DNA of 20,942 nt, taken from NCBI GenBank assembly GCA_937925605.1, contig CALALV010000043.1, forward strand, positions 1 to 20,942, in the 5' to 3' direction. This DNA comes from an uncultured Woeseia sp. (lineage in GTDB: Bacteria; Pseudomonadota; Gammaproteobacteria; Steroidobacterales; Woeseiaceae). The position numbers and the translations under genes were made by a program. Below are positions 7,237-15,020 of the stretch, piece after piece. Every line of letters starts with the position of its first letter. Position 1 is the stretch's first letter. Under the pieces are notes generated by a model. That model saw only the letters and a list, made by a program, of their open reading frames with translations. It was not told the DNA's origin and did not search any database.

Positions 7237-8193
7237 TCAGCGCTCCCGGACGCCGGCGATGGCGCCCTCGATCAGGTTCAGCGCCGCCTGCCGGCTGACG
7301 CCTTCCGGATCGCGCGAGCCGTAGGGCGTGGACGCTATGCCGAGCGCAACGGCCTTCGGGTAGCGGAACATCAGCGTCATCGCCGCGCCGAGCTCGCGGC
7401 TGGTCGGGCCGTTCGCGACCGTAAGGCCGTGGCCCGGCACCTCCTCGGGGTCGAGCACGTCCATGTCGATGTGCACGTAGATCGCGTCGACGCGCTCGGA
7501 CAGCGCATCCATCTGCGCCTTCAGGTTGTCACTCAGCGTGCGGATGTCCTCGACCGAGAACTGCTGCACCTCGTACTCGCGGAAGCGCTCCGCCTCGAGC
7601 GGATCGAGGTCGCGCACGCCGCCCCAGACGATGTGCTGCATCGGCAGCGGCTCGGTGAGCCCGGAGGTCGTGCGCAGGTTGTGCAACGCGTGGCCTGCAG
7701 CGATCGCGACCGGCATGCCGCCGAGCATGCCCGACAGCGTCGTCTCGGGAACGTTGAAGTCGCCGTGCGCGTCGATGAACACGAGCCCGACGCGGCGCTC
7801 GTTGCCGGCGCCGTCGTACTTCAGGCCGGCGAGCATGCCGAGCAGGCCGTTGCAGTTCGCTTCCAGGCCGATCGTGAGCAGCCCGTCGCGACGGCCCTCG
7901 CGCACGACCGCGGCGAAATTCGAGTTTGCGAGCGCGAGCCGGTTCCACTCGCCGTACTGGCGGTCCTGCGCGGGCGTCAGCCGGATGTCCTGCACCGGGC
8001 GGACGAGTTCCCCGCCCCAGTCCCGGACCAGCCGCTCCAGTCCGGCCGCGTGGATGTAGTCCGGGTTGAGCGACAGCTCGTCGACGTTGCGCGAGCCGCT
8101 GTACGGCTGCTTGACGATATCCACCAGCACGTCGGCCGGCGCGGCGCCGGCGATGGCCAGCAGGACGACCGCGACAGGAAGCTTGCGAAGCAT
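7237..8193 (-). CDS. Exported ureohydrolase (arginase/agmatinase fold) with altered first metal motif
   Basis: The protein has 318 residues and a signal peptide (hydrophobic core at residues 5-18, then PADV), so it should be periplasmic or secreted, unusual for a ureohydrolase. Two metal-binding motifs are intact: DAHGD (Asp141, His143, Asp145) and DMDVLDP (Asp243, Asp245). The first motif, normally GGDHS with a metal-binding His, reads GLEANCNG with Cys114 near the His position. Family members hydrolyse a guanidino group of arginine, agmatine, guanidinobutyrate or similar to urea. With a changed ligand the metal occupancy or reaction may differ. It is first of two genes with the VasI-like protein and diverges from a peptidase operon, with 144 bases between. 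The antisense frame across this gene, open from 7429, is a shadow. Confidence 0.85.
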   Translation of the reverse strand: MLRKLPVAVVLLAIAGAAPADVLVDIVKQPYSGSRNVDELSLNPDYIHAAGLERLVRDWGGELVRPVQDIRLTPAQDRQYGEWNRLALANSNFAAVVREGRRDGLLTIGLEANCNGLLGMLAGLKYDGAGNERRVGLVFIDAHGDFNVPETTLSGMLGGMPVAIAAGHALHNLRTTSGLTEPLPMQHIVWGGVRDLDPLEAERFREYEVQQFSVEDIRTLSDNLKAQMDALSERVDAIYVHIDMDVLDPEEVPGHGLTVANGPTSRELGAAMTLMFRYPKAVALGIASTPYGSRDPEGVSRQAALNLIEGAIAGVRER

Positions 8194-8226
8194 GGGATTA
8201 CCCGCTCGAGACCAAGGCGGGGGCCG

Positions 8227-8235
8227 ATGTTACCA
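8227..8235 (-). promoter_or_regulatory. Possible extended -10 for the arginase-like/VasI-like pair
   Basis: On the minus strand TGGTAACAT forms an extended -10 (TG, one base, then TAACAT, four of six to consensus). It lies 33 bases upstream of the start codon. No good -35 is seen 17 bases before it. Weak prediction. Confidence 0.25.
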
Positions 8236-8281
8236 GCTGGGCGCGGCAGGGCGACGGTTGCAGCGGAAAACACCCGCGCTT

Positions 8282-8310
8282 TTGCCGTGGCCGCCGGCGG
8301 GCGGCACAAT
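8282..8310 (+). promoter_or_regulatory. Candidate sigma-70 promoter for the M24-M28 peptidase operon
   Basis: TTGCCG (8282-8287) and CACAAT (8305-8310) are separated by exactly 17 bases; each matches consensus at four of six positions. The start codon is 28 bases beyond the -10, giving a short leader that contains CCCGGAGAG as ribosome binding site. It sits in the 144-base divergent spacer. Confidence 0.4.
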
Positions 8311-8337
8311 CGGCCGGTCCGTCACCCGGAGAGTCCG

Positions 8338-9681
8338 ATGCCGTACCGCCTGCTCATCATCCTCGCCTGTCTCGCCGGCCTGCAGCCGGCGCTCGCCGAA
8401 CCGCTGGTCCTGCCGATGCGCGAGCGCGCCGCGGTCGTCGACCGCCTGCTCGACGAACGCATCGAGACCGTGCTGCCGGGCCTGATGCGCCGGGCCGGCA
8501 TCGATATGTGGGTGATCATTTCGCGCGAGTACAACGAGGACCCGGTGATCCGCACCTTCCTGCCGTCGACCTGGCAGTCGGCGCGGCGCCGCACGATCCT
8601 GCTGATCCACGACCCGGGCGGCGACGAGCCGCTGGAGACCCTCGCCGTCGCGCGCTACGCGGTCGGCGAGCGCTTCGCCGCGGCTTGGGACAAGGAGCGC
8701 GACGGCGAGCAGTGGGCCCGGCTCGCGGCACTGATCGACGAGCGTGACCCGGCGCGCATCGGCCTGAACTACTCCGAGACTTTCGCGCTCGCCGACGGCA
8801 TCGCGCACACGGAATACCGGCTGTTCCGCGACGCGCTGCCCGAGCGCCTGCGCCCGCGGATCGTCTCGGCCGAGGCGCGCGCGATCGGCTTTCTGGAAAC
8901 GCGCACGCCCGGCGAGATGTATATCTACCCGCAGATCGTGCGCATCGCCCACGAGATCATCGCGGAAGGCCTGTCCGAGGCGGTCATCCAGCTAGGCGTG
9001 ACGACGACCAACGACGTCGCCTGGTGGTACCGCGACCGCATCCGCGAGCTCAAGCTCACGACCTGGTTCCACCCGTCGGTGTCGGTCGACCGCGCGGCGG
9101 CGCCGGAGATCGACGCGAAGACCTCGATCGTGAGTCGCCACGACGACAACGTGATCCGCCCGGGCGACCTGCTGCACGTCGACTTCGGCATCACCTACCT
9201 GCGGCTGAACACGGACACGCAACAGCATGCCTACGTGCTGCGGCCCGGCGAGACCGACGCGCCGGAGGGCCTGAAGCGCGCGCTGGCGCGCGGCAACCGG
9301 CTGCAGGACATCCTGACAGGCAATTTCGTCGCCGGCCGCAGCGGCAACGACATTCTCGCCCGCTCGCTGGCGCAGGCGCGCGAGGAAGGGATCACGGCGT
9401 CGATCTACACGCACCCGATCGGCTTCCACGGTCACGCCGCCGGTCCGACGATCGGCCTGTGGGACCAGCAGGACGGCGTGCCGGGCAAGGGCGACTACCC
9501 GCTGTACGCGGACACGGCCCACTCGATCGAGCTGTACGCCGAGAGCGAGGTGCCGGAGTGGGGCAAGACGGTGCGCATCCGCCTCGAGGAAGACGCCTAC
9601 TTCGACGGCGAGAGGACCTGGTACATCGATGGCCGGCAGCGCGCCTTCCACCTGGTGCCACGCGTGCCGGCGACGCAATGA
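8338..9681 (+). CDS. Exported M24-family metallopeptidase (Xaa-Pro peptidase-like)
   Basis: The protein has 447 residues. The signal peptide MPYRLLIILACLAGLQPALA directs it to the periplasm or outside. The N-terminal half (to about residue 190) is the creatinase-like non-catalytic domain. The pita-bread catalytic half shows the five metal ligands of M24 enzymes: Asp282 (HVDFG), Asp293 (NTDTQQ, the usual 11 residues later), His364 or His366 (GFHGHAAG), Glu398 (SIELYAE) and Glu417 (RLEED). The family removes N-terminal residues before proline or splits Xaa-Pro dipeptides using two Mn, Co or Zn ions. The ATG at 8338 is chosen for its signal peptide and the GGAGAG upstream; the open frame further upstream is antisense to the arginase-like gene. 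Its stop overlaps the next start (ATGA), so the pair is translationally coupled. Confidence 0.9.
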   Translation: MPYRLLIILACLAGLQPALAEPLVLPMRERAAVVDRLLDERIETVLPGLMRRAGIDMWVIISREYNEDPVIRTFLPSTWQSARRRTILLIHDPGGDEPLETLAVARYAVGERFAAAWDKERDGEQWARLAALIDERDPARIGLNYSETFALADGIAHTEYRLFRDALPERLRPRIVSAEARAIGFLETRTPGEMYIYPQIVRIAHEIIAEGLSEAVIQLGVTTTNDVAWWYRDRIRELKLTTWFHPSVSVDRAAAPEIDAKTSIVSRHDDNVIRPGDLLHVDFGITYLRLNTDTQQHAYVLRPGETDAPEGLKRALARGNRLQDILTGNFVAGRSGNDILARSLAQAREEGITASIYTHPIGFHGHAAGPTIGLWDQQDGVPGKGDYPLYADTAHSIELYAESEVPEWGKTVRIRLEEDAYFDGERTWYIDGRQRAFHLVPRVPATQ

Positions 9682-11699
9682 TCGCGCGCGCCTGCCTGCT
9701 GCTTATGGCCGCGTCGGCGGCGCACGCGGACCTGCGCGAGCTGGTCGACGAGACGACGCTCGCGGCGATCGCGGCCGAGGTCTCCGGCGAGGAGGCGAAG
9801 CGCAACCTCGACGCGATCACGCTCCAGCACCGCATGCGCAGCGGCGCGCAGTTCGACGCGGCGACCGATCACGTGCTCGGCCGGCTCAAGGTCTACGGGC
9901 TCGACCGCGTCGACACGCTCGAGTACGCCGCGGACGGCCGCACGATGTACGGGACGCAGCGCTCGCGGCCGCTGTGGGAGGTTAGCTCGGCGGAGCTCTG
10001 GGAGATCGACGCCGACGGGCGGCGCGTCCGGCGCCTCGGCGACTGGCAATCGGTGCCGTTGAGCCTTGCGCAGGACAGCCTGGCCGGCGACGTGGTCGCG
10101 TCGCTGGTCGACATCGGCGCCGGCACCGCCGACGAGGACTACGCCGGGCTCGACCTCGCGGGCAAACTCGTACTGACCTCGAGCCAGCCCGGAGACGTGG
10201 TTGCGCGCGCGATCGCAGAACGCGGCGCCGTCGGCATCCTGTCCTACGCGCCGAACCAGCGCTCGGCCTGGTGGAAGGAGGACGAACGCCTGGTGCGCTG
10301 GGGCCACATGGGCAGTTTCCCCGACACGCCCGCCTTCGGTTTCATGCTGAGCCTCGGCGAAGCGCGGCGCCTGCAGCAGCGGCTCGCGGCCGGCGAGGAC
10401 ATCCGGCTGCACGCTCAGGTCGACGCGCGCCACGCGAGCGGCCGCTACCGCTTCGCGACGGCCGCGATCGACGGTGCCGACGAGGCGCTGGCGCGCGAGG
10501 AAATCGTGCTGACCTGCCACCTCGATCATCCGCGGCCCGGGGCGAACGACAACGCCTCGGGCTGCGTCGCGATCCTCGAGGTCGCGCGCACGCTTGTGAA
10601 GCTGATCGACGACGGTCGCCTGGCGCGGCCGGCGCGCACGATCCGGTTCCTGTGGCCGGCCGAGATCGAGGGCAGCCTGATGTTCCTGAGCGAGCACGAC
10701 GACGTCGCGCGGCTGAAGGCGAACATCCACATGGACATGGTCGGCGGCGCGCCGGTCACGAAGGCCGTGTTCCGCATCTCCGGCGGCCCGCTGAGCCTGC
10801 CGACCTTCATCGCCGATACGGGCTTCGAGATCGGCCGCTTTGTCAACGACGAAACCGAAGTGCACGCCGGCGGCGGCAACAGCGCCTTCCCGCTCGTCGC
10901 CCGCGAGGGCGGCAAGGAACCACTGCTGGCCCTGTTCGAGGGACTCGACATGGGCAGCGACCACGACGTGTTCCGCGAGGGCAGCTTCCGCGTCCCCGGG
11001 CTGTACCTGCACGACTGGCCGGATCGCTACATCCACACGAACTACGACCTGGCGGCCAACATCGACCCGACCAAGCTCGCGCGCGCCGCGTTTATCGGCG
11101 CGGTCGCGGCGCACTACCTCGCGGACTACGATGCCGGCGACGTGCCGGCGACGCTCGCGCTGCTCCGGCGCAACGCGCTCGCGCGCGGCGCGGCGCTGCT
11201 CGAGCGCCTGCGGCCACTCGAAGAGCGCGACGCGGCGGCCGTCGCGCGAGTGCATTTCGATGCCGAGCGCGAGCGCATCGCGAGCATCGGGTCTTTTGCG
11301 GCGGTCGACGAGGTCGCGCGTTACGAGGCACTCGCGTTCCTCGCCAGCCTGCAGGCGCTGGTCGACGCGCCCGATCCGGCCGCGGCGGCCGGCGACGACA
11401 CCGTGTTCGTGCGCAACCCGGACGTCGTCGGCCCTATGCATGCCTTCGGCTATTCCTACCTGCGCGACGAGCTCGGCGACAACCGCTACGACCGGCTCGC
11501 GCTGCCAGGCTACACCGGCTCGCACGGCACGGGCGGGGAGTATGCCTACGAGGCCCTGAACCTCGTCGACGGGCGCCGTACCGTCGAGGAGATCCGCCAC
11601 TGGCTGACCGCCGAGCTGGGCCCGGTGCCCGTTGCGGCGGTGCGCGAATACCTCGATGCGCTCGCGAGCATCGGCGTGCTTGCCGTCCGCGACAGGTAA
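9678..11699 (+). CDS. Exported M28-like aminopeptidase (DUF4910-like) with C-terminal winged-helix-like domain
   Basis: The protein has 673 residues with signal peptide MIARACLLLMAASAAHA. A PA-like insert (about residues 130-240) precedes completion of the zinc peptidase domain. Expected metal ligands are present: His281 and Asp283 (CHLDHP), Asp291 (GANDNASG), Glu329 (WPAEIEGS), Asp353 (HMDMVGG) and His453 (YIHTNYD). The usual adjacent Glu-Glu pair of M28 is replaced by Glu-Ile-Glu, which fits the DUF4910/DUF2172 branch (PETIGS-like motif) better than classic M28. The last 60 residues (LVDGRRTVEEIRHWL onward) look like a small winged-helix or PqqD-like domain, here on an exported protein. It probably trims peptides together with the M24 enzyme encoded just upstream. 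The start is the ATG overlapping the upstream TGA. Confidence 0.87.
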   Translation: MIARACLLLMAASAAHADLRELVDETTLAAIAAEVSGEEAKRNLDAITLQHRMRSGAQFDAATDHVLGRLKVYGLDRVDTLEYAADGRTMYGTQRSRPLWEVSSAELWEIDADGRRVRRLGDWQSVPLSLAQDSLAGDVVASLVDIGAGTADEDYAGLDLAGKLVLTSSQPGDVVARAIAERGAVGILSYAPNQRSAWWKEDERLVRWGHMGSFPDTPAFGFMLSLGEARRLQQRLAAGEDIRLHAQVDARHASGRYRFATAAIDGADEALAREEIVLTCHLDHPRPGANDNASGCVAILEVARTLVKLIDDGRLARPARTIRFLWPAEIEGSLMFLSEHDDVARLKANIHMDMVGGAPVTKAVFRISGGPLSLPTFIADTGFEIGRFVNDETEVHAGGGNSAFPLVAREGGKEPLLALFEGLDMGSDHDVFREGSFRVPGLYLHDWPDRYIHTNYDLAANIDPTKLARAAFIGAVAAHYLADYDAGDVPATLALLRRNALARGAALLERLRPLEERDAAAVARVHFDAERERIASIGSFAAVDEVARYEALAFLASLQALVDAPDPAAAAGDDTVFVRNPDVVGPMHAFGYSYLRDELGDNRYDRLALPGYTGSHGTGGEYAYEALNLVDGRRTVEEIRHWLTAELGPVPVAAVREYLDALASIGVLAVRDR

Positions 11700-11793
11700 G
11701 CGCGTCTCGCGGGCGGCAACGCGCGCCCGCTGCCGCGAGCATGAGTGGCCGCGCCGATTGCGCGACCGTTTTTCGCGCCGGCCTCCGTCCTAT

Positions 11794-11816
11794 CCTGCAG
11801 GCCCATTGCAGGAAGG
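11794..11816 (+). promoter_or_regulatory. Small hairpin overlapping the GT25 ribosome binding site
   Basis: CCTGCA (11794-11799) pairs with TGCAGG (11807-11812) around a seven-base loop. The 3' arm includes the first bases of the ribosome binding site GGAAGG (11811-11816) of the gene starting at 11820. It could lower translation, but the stem is short. Confidence 0.25.
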
Positions 11817-11819
11817 ATC

Positions 11820-12668
11820 ATGCGTTGTTTCGTCATCAGCCTGCGCCACTCCGCCGAGCGCCGGCGCAGGCTCCGCCCGCTGCTGGATGCCTGCGGGGTG
11901 GACTACCATTTCTTCGAAGCGATCGACCTGAACCGGGATCGCAATCGCTACTTTCATCACTGCGACGAACGCCGTTTCCAGGTGCACACCGGGCGCACGC
12001 CCACGACGGGCGAACTCGGCTGCTTCGCGAGTCACCTGATGCTGTGGCGGACCTGCCGGCTGCTCGATGAGCCGCTGGTCATCCTCGAGGACGATCTGCG
12101 GCCGCGGGCCGATTTCGGCGACGCGCTGGAGCTTGTCGGGCGACTCGTCCGGCAGCTCGGTTTCATCCGGCTGCAGGACCACCGCGACTGCCTGCGCCAG
12201 CCGGTCGTCGACGACGGCCAACGGCAGCTCGGCTATTGCCTGCGCTATCCGCACGGTTCCGCTGCCTACGCGATCAGTCCGCGCGTGGCGGACGCGTTCA
12301 TTCGTCGCAGCCGGGTGTTCCACGCGCCCGTCGACGTGTTCATCAAGCGGTTCTGGGCGCACGCGCAGCCGCTCTATGCATTGAGCCCGGCCCCCGTCAC
12401 GACCGGCACCGCTGGCCTGCGCTCGACGATTCCCGGGCGCGACCGGCCGCGGCGCGGCATCCGGGTCAGCTGGCGGCGGCGCCTGCAACGCTGTCGCGAC
12501 TTCATCGCGCGCGCCGGCTTCAACGCCCGCCAGCGGCGCAGGCTCGCGCCGCGGCCGCTGACCGGCAGCCACCGCGCGGCGATCGCGGACTGGCTGCGAC
12601 GGCTGCTCGCCGCCGTGGCCGGTGCTTGCGCGAGTCCGGCGGATGCCCTCGGCGCTCAGAGGCGATAG
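11820..12668 (+). CDS. Glycosyltransferase family 25 protein
   Basis: The protein has 282 residues. It starts MRCFVISLRHSAERR, the standard GT25 opening, followed by FEAIDL, then TTGELGCFASHLMLW (residues 61-75) and the acidic motif VILEDDLRP (Glu90, Asp91, Asp92) that binds the metal and sugar nucleotide. GSAAYAISPRVADAFI near residue 150 is also typical. GT25 enzymes add sugars, often galactose, to lipooligosaccharide core or to other acceptors; the donor and acceptor cannot be read here. It is cytoplasmic. The ATG at 11820 with AGGAAGGATC upstream is preferred over the one 25 codons earlier. The C-terminal 70 residues are very arginine-rich. Its last 13 bases overlap the end of the convergent outer-membrane protein gene. 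It has no other surface-polysaccharide genes as neighbours. Confidence 0.88.
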   Translation: MRCFVISLRHSAERRRRLRPLLDACGVDYHFFEAIDLNRDRNRYFHHCDERRFQVHTGRTPTTGELGCFASHLMLWRTCRLLDEPLVILEDDLRPRADFGDALELVGRLVRQLGFIRLQDHRDCLRQPVVDDGQRQLGYCLRYPHGSAAYAISPRVADAFIRRSRVFHAPVDVFIKRFWAHAQPLYALSPAPVTTGTAGLRSTIPGRDRPRRGIRVSWRRRLQRCRDFIARAGFNARQRRRLAPRPLTGSHRAAIADWLRRLLAAVAGACASPADALGAQRR

Positions 12669-13234
12669 CCGAGCGTGATGCCGAGTCCAACCAGGCCGAG
12701 CTCCCCGCGACGGTCGACGATCCGGCCGTCGTCCGAGTGCCTGCGCCAGTCGACGAAGCGTCGTTCCGCGCGCAGCGCGGCCGTGACGGTCCAGTGGCGC
12801 GACAGCGGCCGGCTCAGGCCCACGGCGCCGGCCAGGTGGATCTCGGTGGCCGCGGTGTCCCGCCCGGGCCCAGCGCCCGGACCGGCGGCGGCGGGCAGTC
12901 CCGCGGCAATGCCCCAGCTCCAGAACCAGCTGCCGCGGTCGTCGCCGGCGAAATGCCGGCCGATGGCAGCGCCTGCGACCGTGCTCGCGAGGCCCCGGCC
13001 GTGCAGCGCGCGGCGATCGGCATAGCGCTGGCGTTCCAGCGCGACGTCGACGAACCAGCCGTCACGCAGCGGCAGCCTGCCCGCCAGCCCGATGCCGAGT
13101 ACCGGCACCTCCGCCGCCAGCGTCGTCGCGCGCAAGCCGAGTTCGGACCGGGCCGGCGGCTGCGCCCGGGCGACGGGCAGCAACGGCAGGATGGCCAGCA
13201 GGGCCGGGAGCAACGCGCGGTGGAGGCGGGTCAT
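12656..13234 (-). CDS. Small outer-membrane beta-barrel protein
   Basis: The protein has 192 residues with a signal peptide cut near VARA-Q (residue 24). The mature chain is a series of amphipathic strands with alternating hydrophobic residues, aromatic girdle residues (WFVDVALERQRY, SWFWSWGIAAGL) and an LGYRL C-terminus, all signs of an eight-stranded outer-membrane barrel of the OmpW/OmpX/PagP size class. A glycine/alanine/proline-rich loop lies near residues 110-125. I cannot name the family. It diverges from the ECF sigma operon, with about 100 bases between the starts, and overlaps the GT25 gene tail to tail. There is no sequence proof that it is controlled by the sigma factor. Confidence 0.72.
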   Translation of the reverse strand: MTRLHRALLPALLAILPLLPVARAQPPARSELGLRATTLAAEVPVLGIGLAGRLPLRDGWFVDVALERQRYADRRALHGRGLASTVAGAAIGRHFAGDDRGSWFWSWGIAAGLPAAAGPGAGPGRDTAATEIHLAGAVGLSRPLSRHWTVTAALRAERRFVDWRRHSDDGRIVDRRGELGLVGLGITLGYRL

Positions 13235-13280
13235 GACCGTGCGACGCCGCGGCGGCGGGCTTCCGGTCGCGGCCCGGCGC

Positions 13281-13286
13281 TAGAAT
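13281..13286 (+). promoter_or_regulatory. Possible -10 element of the ECF sigma operon
   Basis: TAGAAT (five of six to TATAAT) lies 50 bases before the chosen start codon at 13336 and overlaps a potential ATG at 13285. No convincing -35 is seen at the right distance. If real, it excludes the upstream ATG as start. Confidence 0.25.
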
Positions 13287-13335
13287 GGGTCCGCGAATCC
13301 CCGCCGCCGACCGGAAACCCGCCGCCGGGCGTCCA

Positions 13336-13971
13336 ATGCACATGGCCAACCGCAAGCCAGCCGTCGTGTACGCCGACGATCGCCGCCTGGCGAGGCGCGT
13401 GCTGGCCGGCGACGAGGCCGCGTTCCGGCAGTTCTTCGACGAGCATTACGGGCGCCTGTACCGCTTTGCGCTGGCGCGCGTCGACGGCGACGAGGCCACG
13501 GCCGAGGACCTCGTGCAGCAGACGCTCGCGAAGGCACTGCGCAAGCTCGGCAGCTACAAGGCGGAAGCGCAGCTGCACACCTGGCTGTGCGCGATCTGCC
13601 GCAACAATATCGCCGACTGGTTCCGCGCGCAGGGCCGCTACGAGGAACGCGTCGTGCTGGCCGAAGACCTGCCCGGCATCCGCGCGGCGATGGAGTCTTT
13701 TCGCGCGCCGGACAGCGAGGAGCCGGCCGAGCGTTTCCGGCAGACCGAGGCGGCGCGGCTCGTGCAGGTCGCGCTCGATCGCCTGCCGGCCAACTACGGC
13801 AATGCGCTCGAATGGAAATACGTGGAGGGCTACACCTCGCAGGAGATCGCCGACCGCCTGCAGATCGGCTACGAGGCCGCCCAGTCGCTGCTGGCGCGGG
13901 CCCGGCGAGCGTTTGCCGAGGTGTACAACGAACTGACCGAAGTGGCGCTCGCGAGTGCGCCACGGGGATGA
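13336..13971 (+). CDS. ECF-family RNA polymerase sigma factor (FecI-like context)
   Basis: The protein has about 211 residues. Region 2 spans about residues 25-95 and includes FFDEHYGRLYRFALARV, the core-binding and -10 segment AEDLVQQTLAKAL, and HTWLCAICRNNIADWFR. Region 4 spans about 140-195 with LDRLPANYGNALEWKYVEGY followed by the helix-turn-helix SQEIADRLQIGYEAAQSLLARA. Region 3 is missing, as in all ECF factors. It directs RNA polymerase to a small regulon, presumably released or activated through the anti-sigma factor encoded three bases downstream. Starts at 13285, 13336 and 13342 are all possible; 13336 is chosen because 13285 overlaps a -10-like element and adds a Pro/Arg-rich tail. 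This is the first gene of the sigma-FecR-receptor operon. Confidence 0.9.
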   Translation: MHMANRKPAVVYADDRRLARRVLAGDEAAFRQFFDEHYGRLYRFALARVDGDEATAEDLVQQTLAKALRKLGSYKAEAQLHTWLCAICRNNIADWFRAQGRYEERVVLAEDLPGIRAAMESFRAPDSEEPAERFRQTEAARLVQVALDRLPANYGNALEWKYVEGYTSQEIADRLQIGYEAAQSLLARARRAFAEVYNELTEVALASAPRG

Positions 13972-13974
13972 ACG

Positions 13975-14994
13975 ATGACTGATACGGACAGGCAGGAAGC
14001 GCGTTCCGGCGACGAGCTGCGGGACGAGAGTTTCCGGCACGCCGTGCCGCGGCCGCAGCCGGCCGAGGCGGCGCGCGCCCGTACCTGGGCCAACCTGCAC
14101 GCCGACTGGCGGCAGCTGACGGCCCGGCGGCGCCGGCGCCAGCGGCTCTTCGCCGTCGCCGCGTCGGCCCTGCTCGCGCTCGTCGCGGGCGGCCTCTGGT
14201 TCGCCGGCGCGCCCGGCGTCGGCCCGCCGTTCGAGGCGGCGATCGTGCGCGCGAGCGGCGGCGAGCTGTCGTTGAACGGGGAACGGCTGACGGCCGCGGC
14301 GCTGTCCGCGCTGGCGCCGTCACTGGCGCCTCTCGACCTCGTCGAAACGGGTCCCGGGACGCGCGTCGCCATCGACTGGCGGGGCGGCTCGCTGCGCCTC
14401 GACGAAGCGACGCGCATCGGCATCGAGCGCGACGGCGCCCTGCGGCTGGAGCGCGGTGCGCTGTATTTCGACTCGACGCCGTGGGGCAGGGGGCAGGACG
14501 AGGCGGCGACGATCGTCGTCGCAACCCGCTTCGCGCGGCTGCGTCATGCCGGCACGCAGTTCCAGGTCGCGGTCCGCGACGACGAACTCGACGTCAGCGT
14601 GCGCGAGGGTTCGGTCAGCGCCAGCGGCTCGCGGCTCGATGTCACGGTCGACGCCGGCGAGAGCATCCGCTATTTCGAGGACGGCCGCTTCGAGCGCCGC
14701 CGGATTGCAGGCTACGACGAGTCCTGGCGCTGGAGCGCGGACATCGCGCCGCTCGAGGATTTTTCCGGGCGCACGACCGGCGAGGTCCTGCAGTGGGTGG
14801 CGCGCGAGACCGGCCTTTCGGTGCGTTTCGCCTCGACTCGCGCGAGCGCGCTCGCCGGCAGCGAGGCCCGCGGCATCGCGGCGCTGCCGCCGTTCGCAGT
14901 CCTGCGGACGATCCCCGTCATGACCTCGCTGCAGGTCTCCGTCGAGCGGGGCGTGATCACGGTTGACGCCGCCGGCGACGACGCGGAACCTTGA
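13975..14994 (+). CDS. FecR-like anti-sigma factor / signal transducer
   Basis: The protein has 339 residues. A cytoplasmic N-terminal sigma-binding part (residues 1-50) leads to an Arg-rich stretch (51-57) and one membrane helix (58-77), which fits N-in topology. The periplasmic FecR beta-domain runs about 90-235 (LSLNGERL, TRVAIDWRGGSLRLDEATRI, ATRFARLRHAGTQFQVAV). The last 80 residues (EDFSGRTTGEVLQWVARETGLSV onward) form an STN-like domain, the part that contacts the receptor's signalling domain in FecR systems. It starts three bases after the sigma stop codon and overlaps the receptor's possible TTG start, so the three genes are an operon. It should transmit occupancy of the outer-membrane receptor to the sigma factor. 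Confidence 0.9.
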   Translation: MTDTDRQEARSGDELRDESFRHAVPRPQPAEAARARTWANLHADWRQLTARRRRRQRLFAVAASALLALVAGGLWFAGAPGVGPPFEAAIVRASGGELSLNGERLTAAALSALAPSLAPLDLVETGPGTRVAIDWRGGSLRLDEATRIGIERDGALRLERGALYFDSTPWGRGQDEAATIVVATRFARLRHAGTQFQVAVRDDELDVSVREGSVSASGSRLDVTVDAGESIRYFEDGRFERRRIAGYDESWRWSADIAPLEDFSGRTTGEVLQWVARETGLSVRFASTRASALAGSEARGIAALPPFAVLRTIPVMTSLQVSVERGVITVDAAGDDAEP

Positions 14995-15020
14995 GCGGGG
15001 GCAGCGGCGGGGTCGGCACG

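Noticed and set aside
7429..8337. 303-codon upstream extension of the M24 peptidase frame
   Set aside because: It is antisense to the arginase-like gene with its intact metal motifs, and the peptidase has a good signal peptide and ribosome binding site at 8338.
9597..11600. 667-codon minus-strand frame
   Set aside because: Antisense to the M28-like gene, which shows a full set of zinc ligands; the minus product has no recognisable domain.
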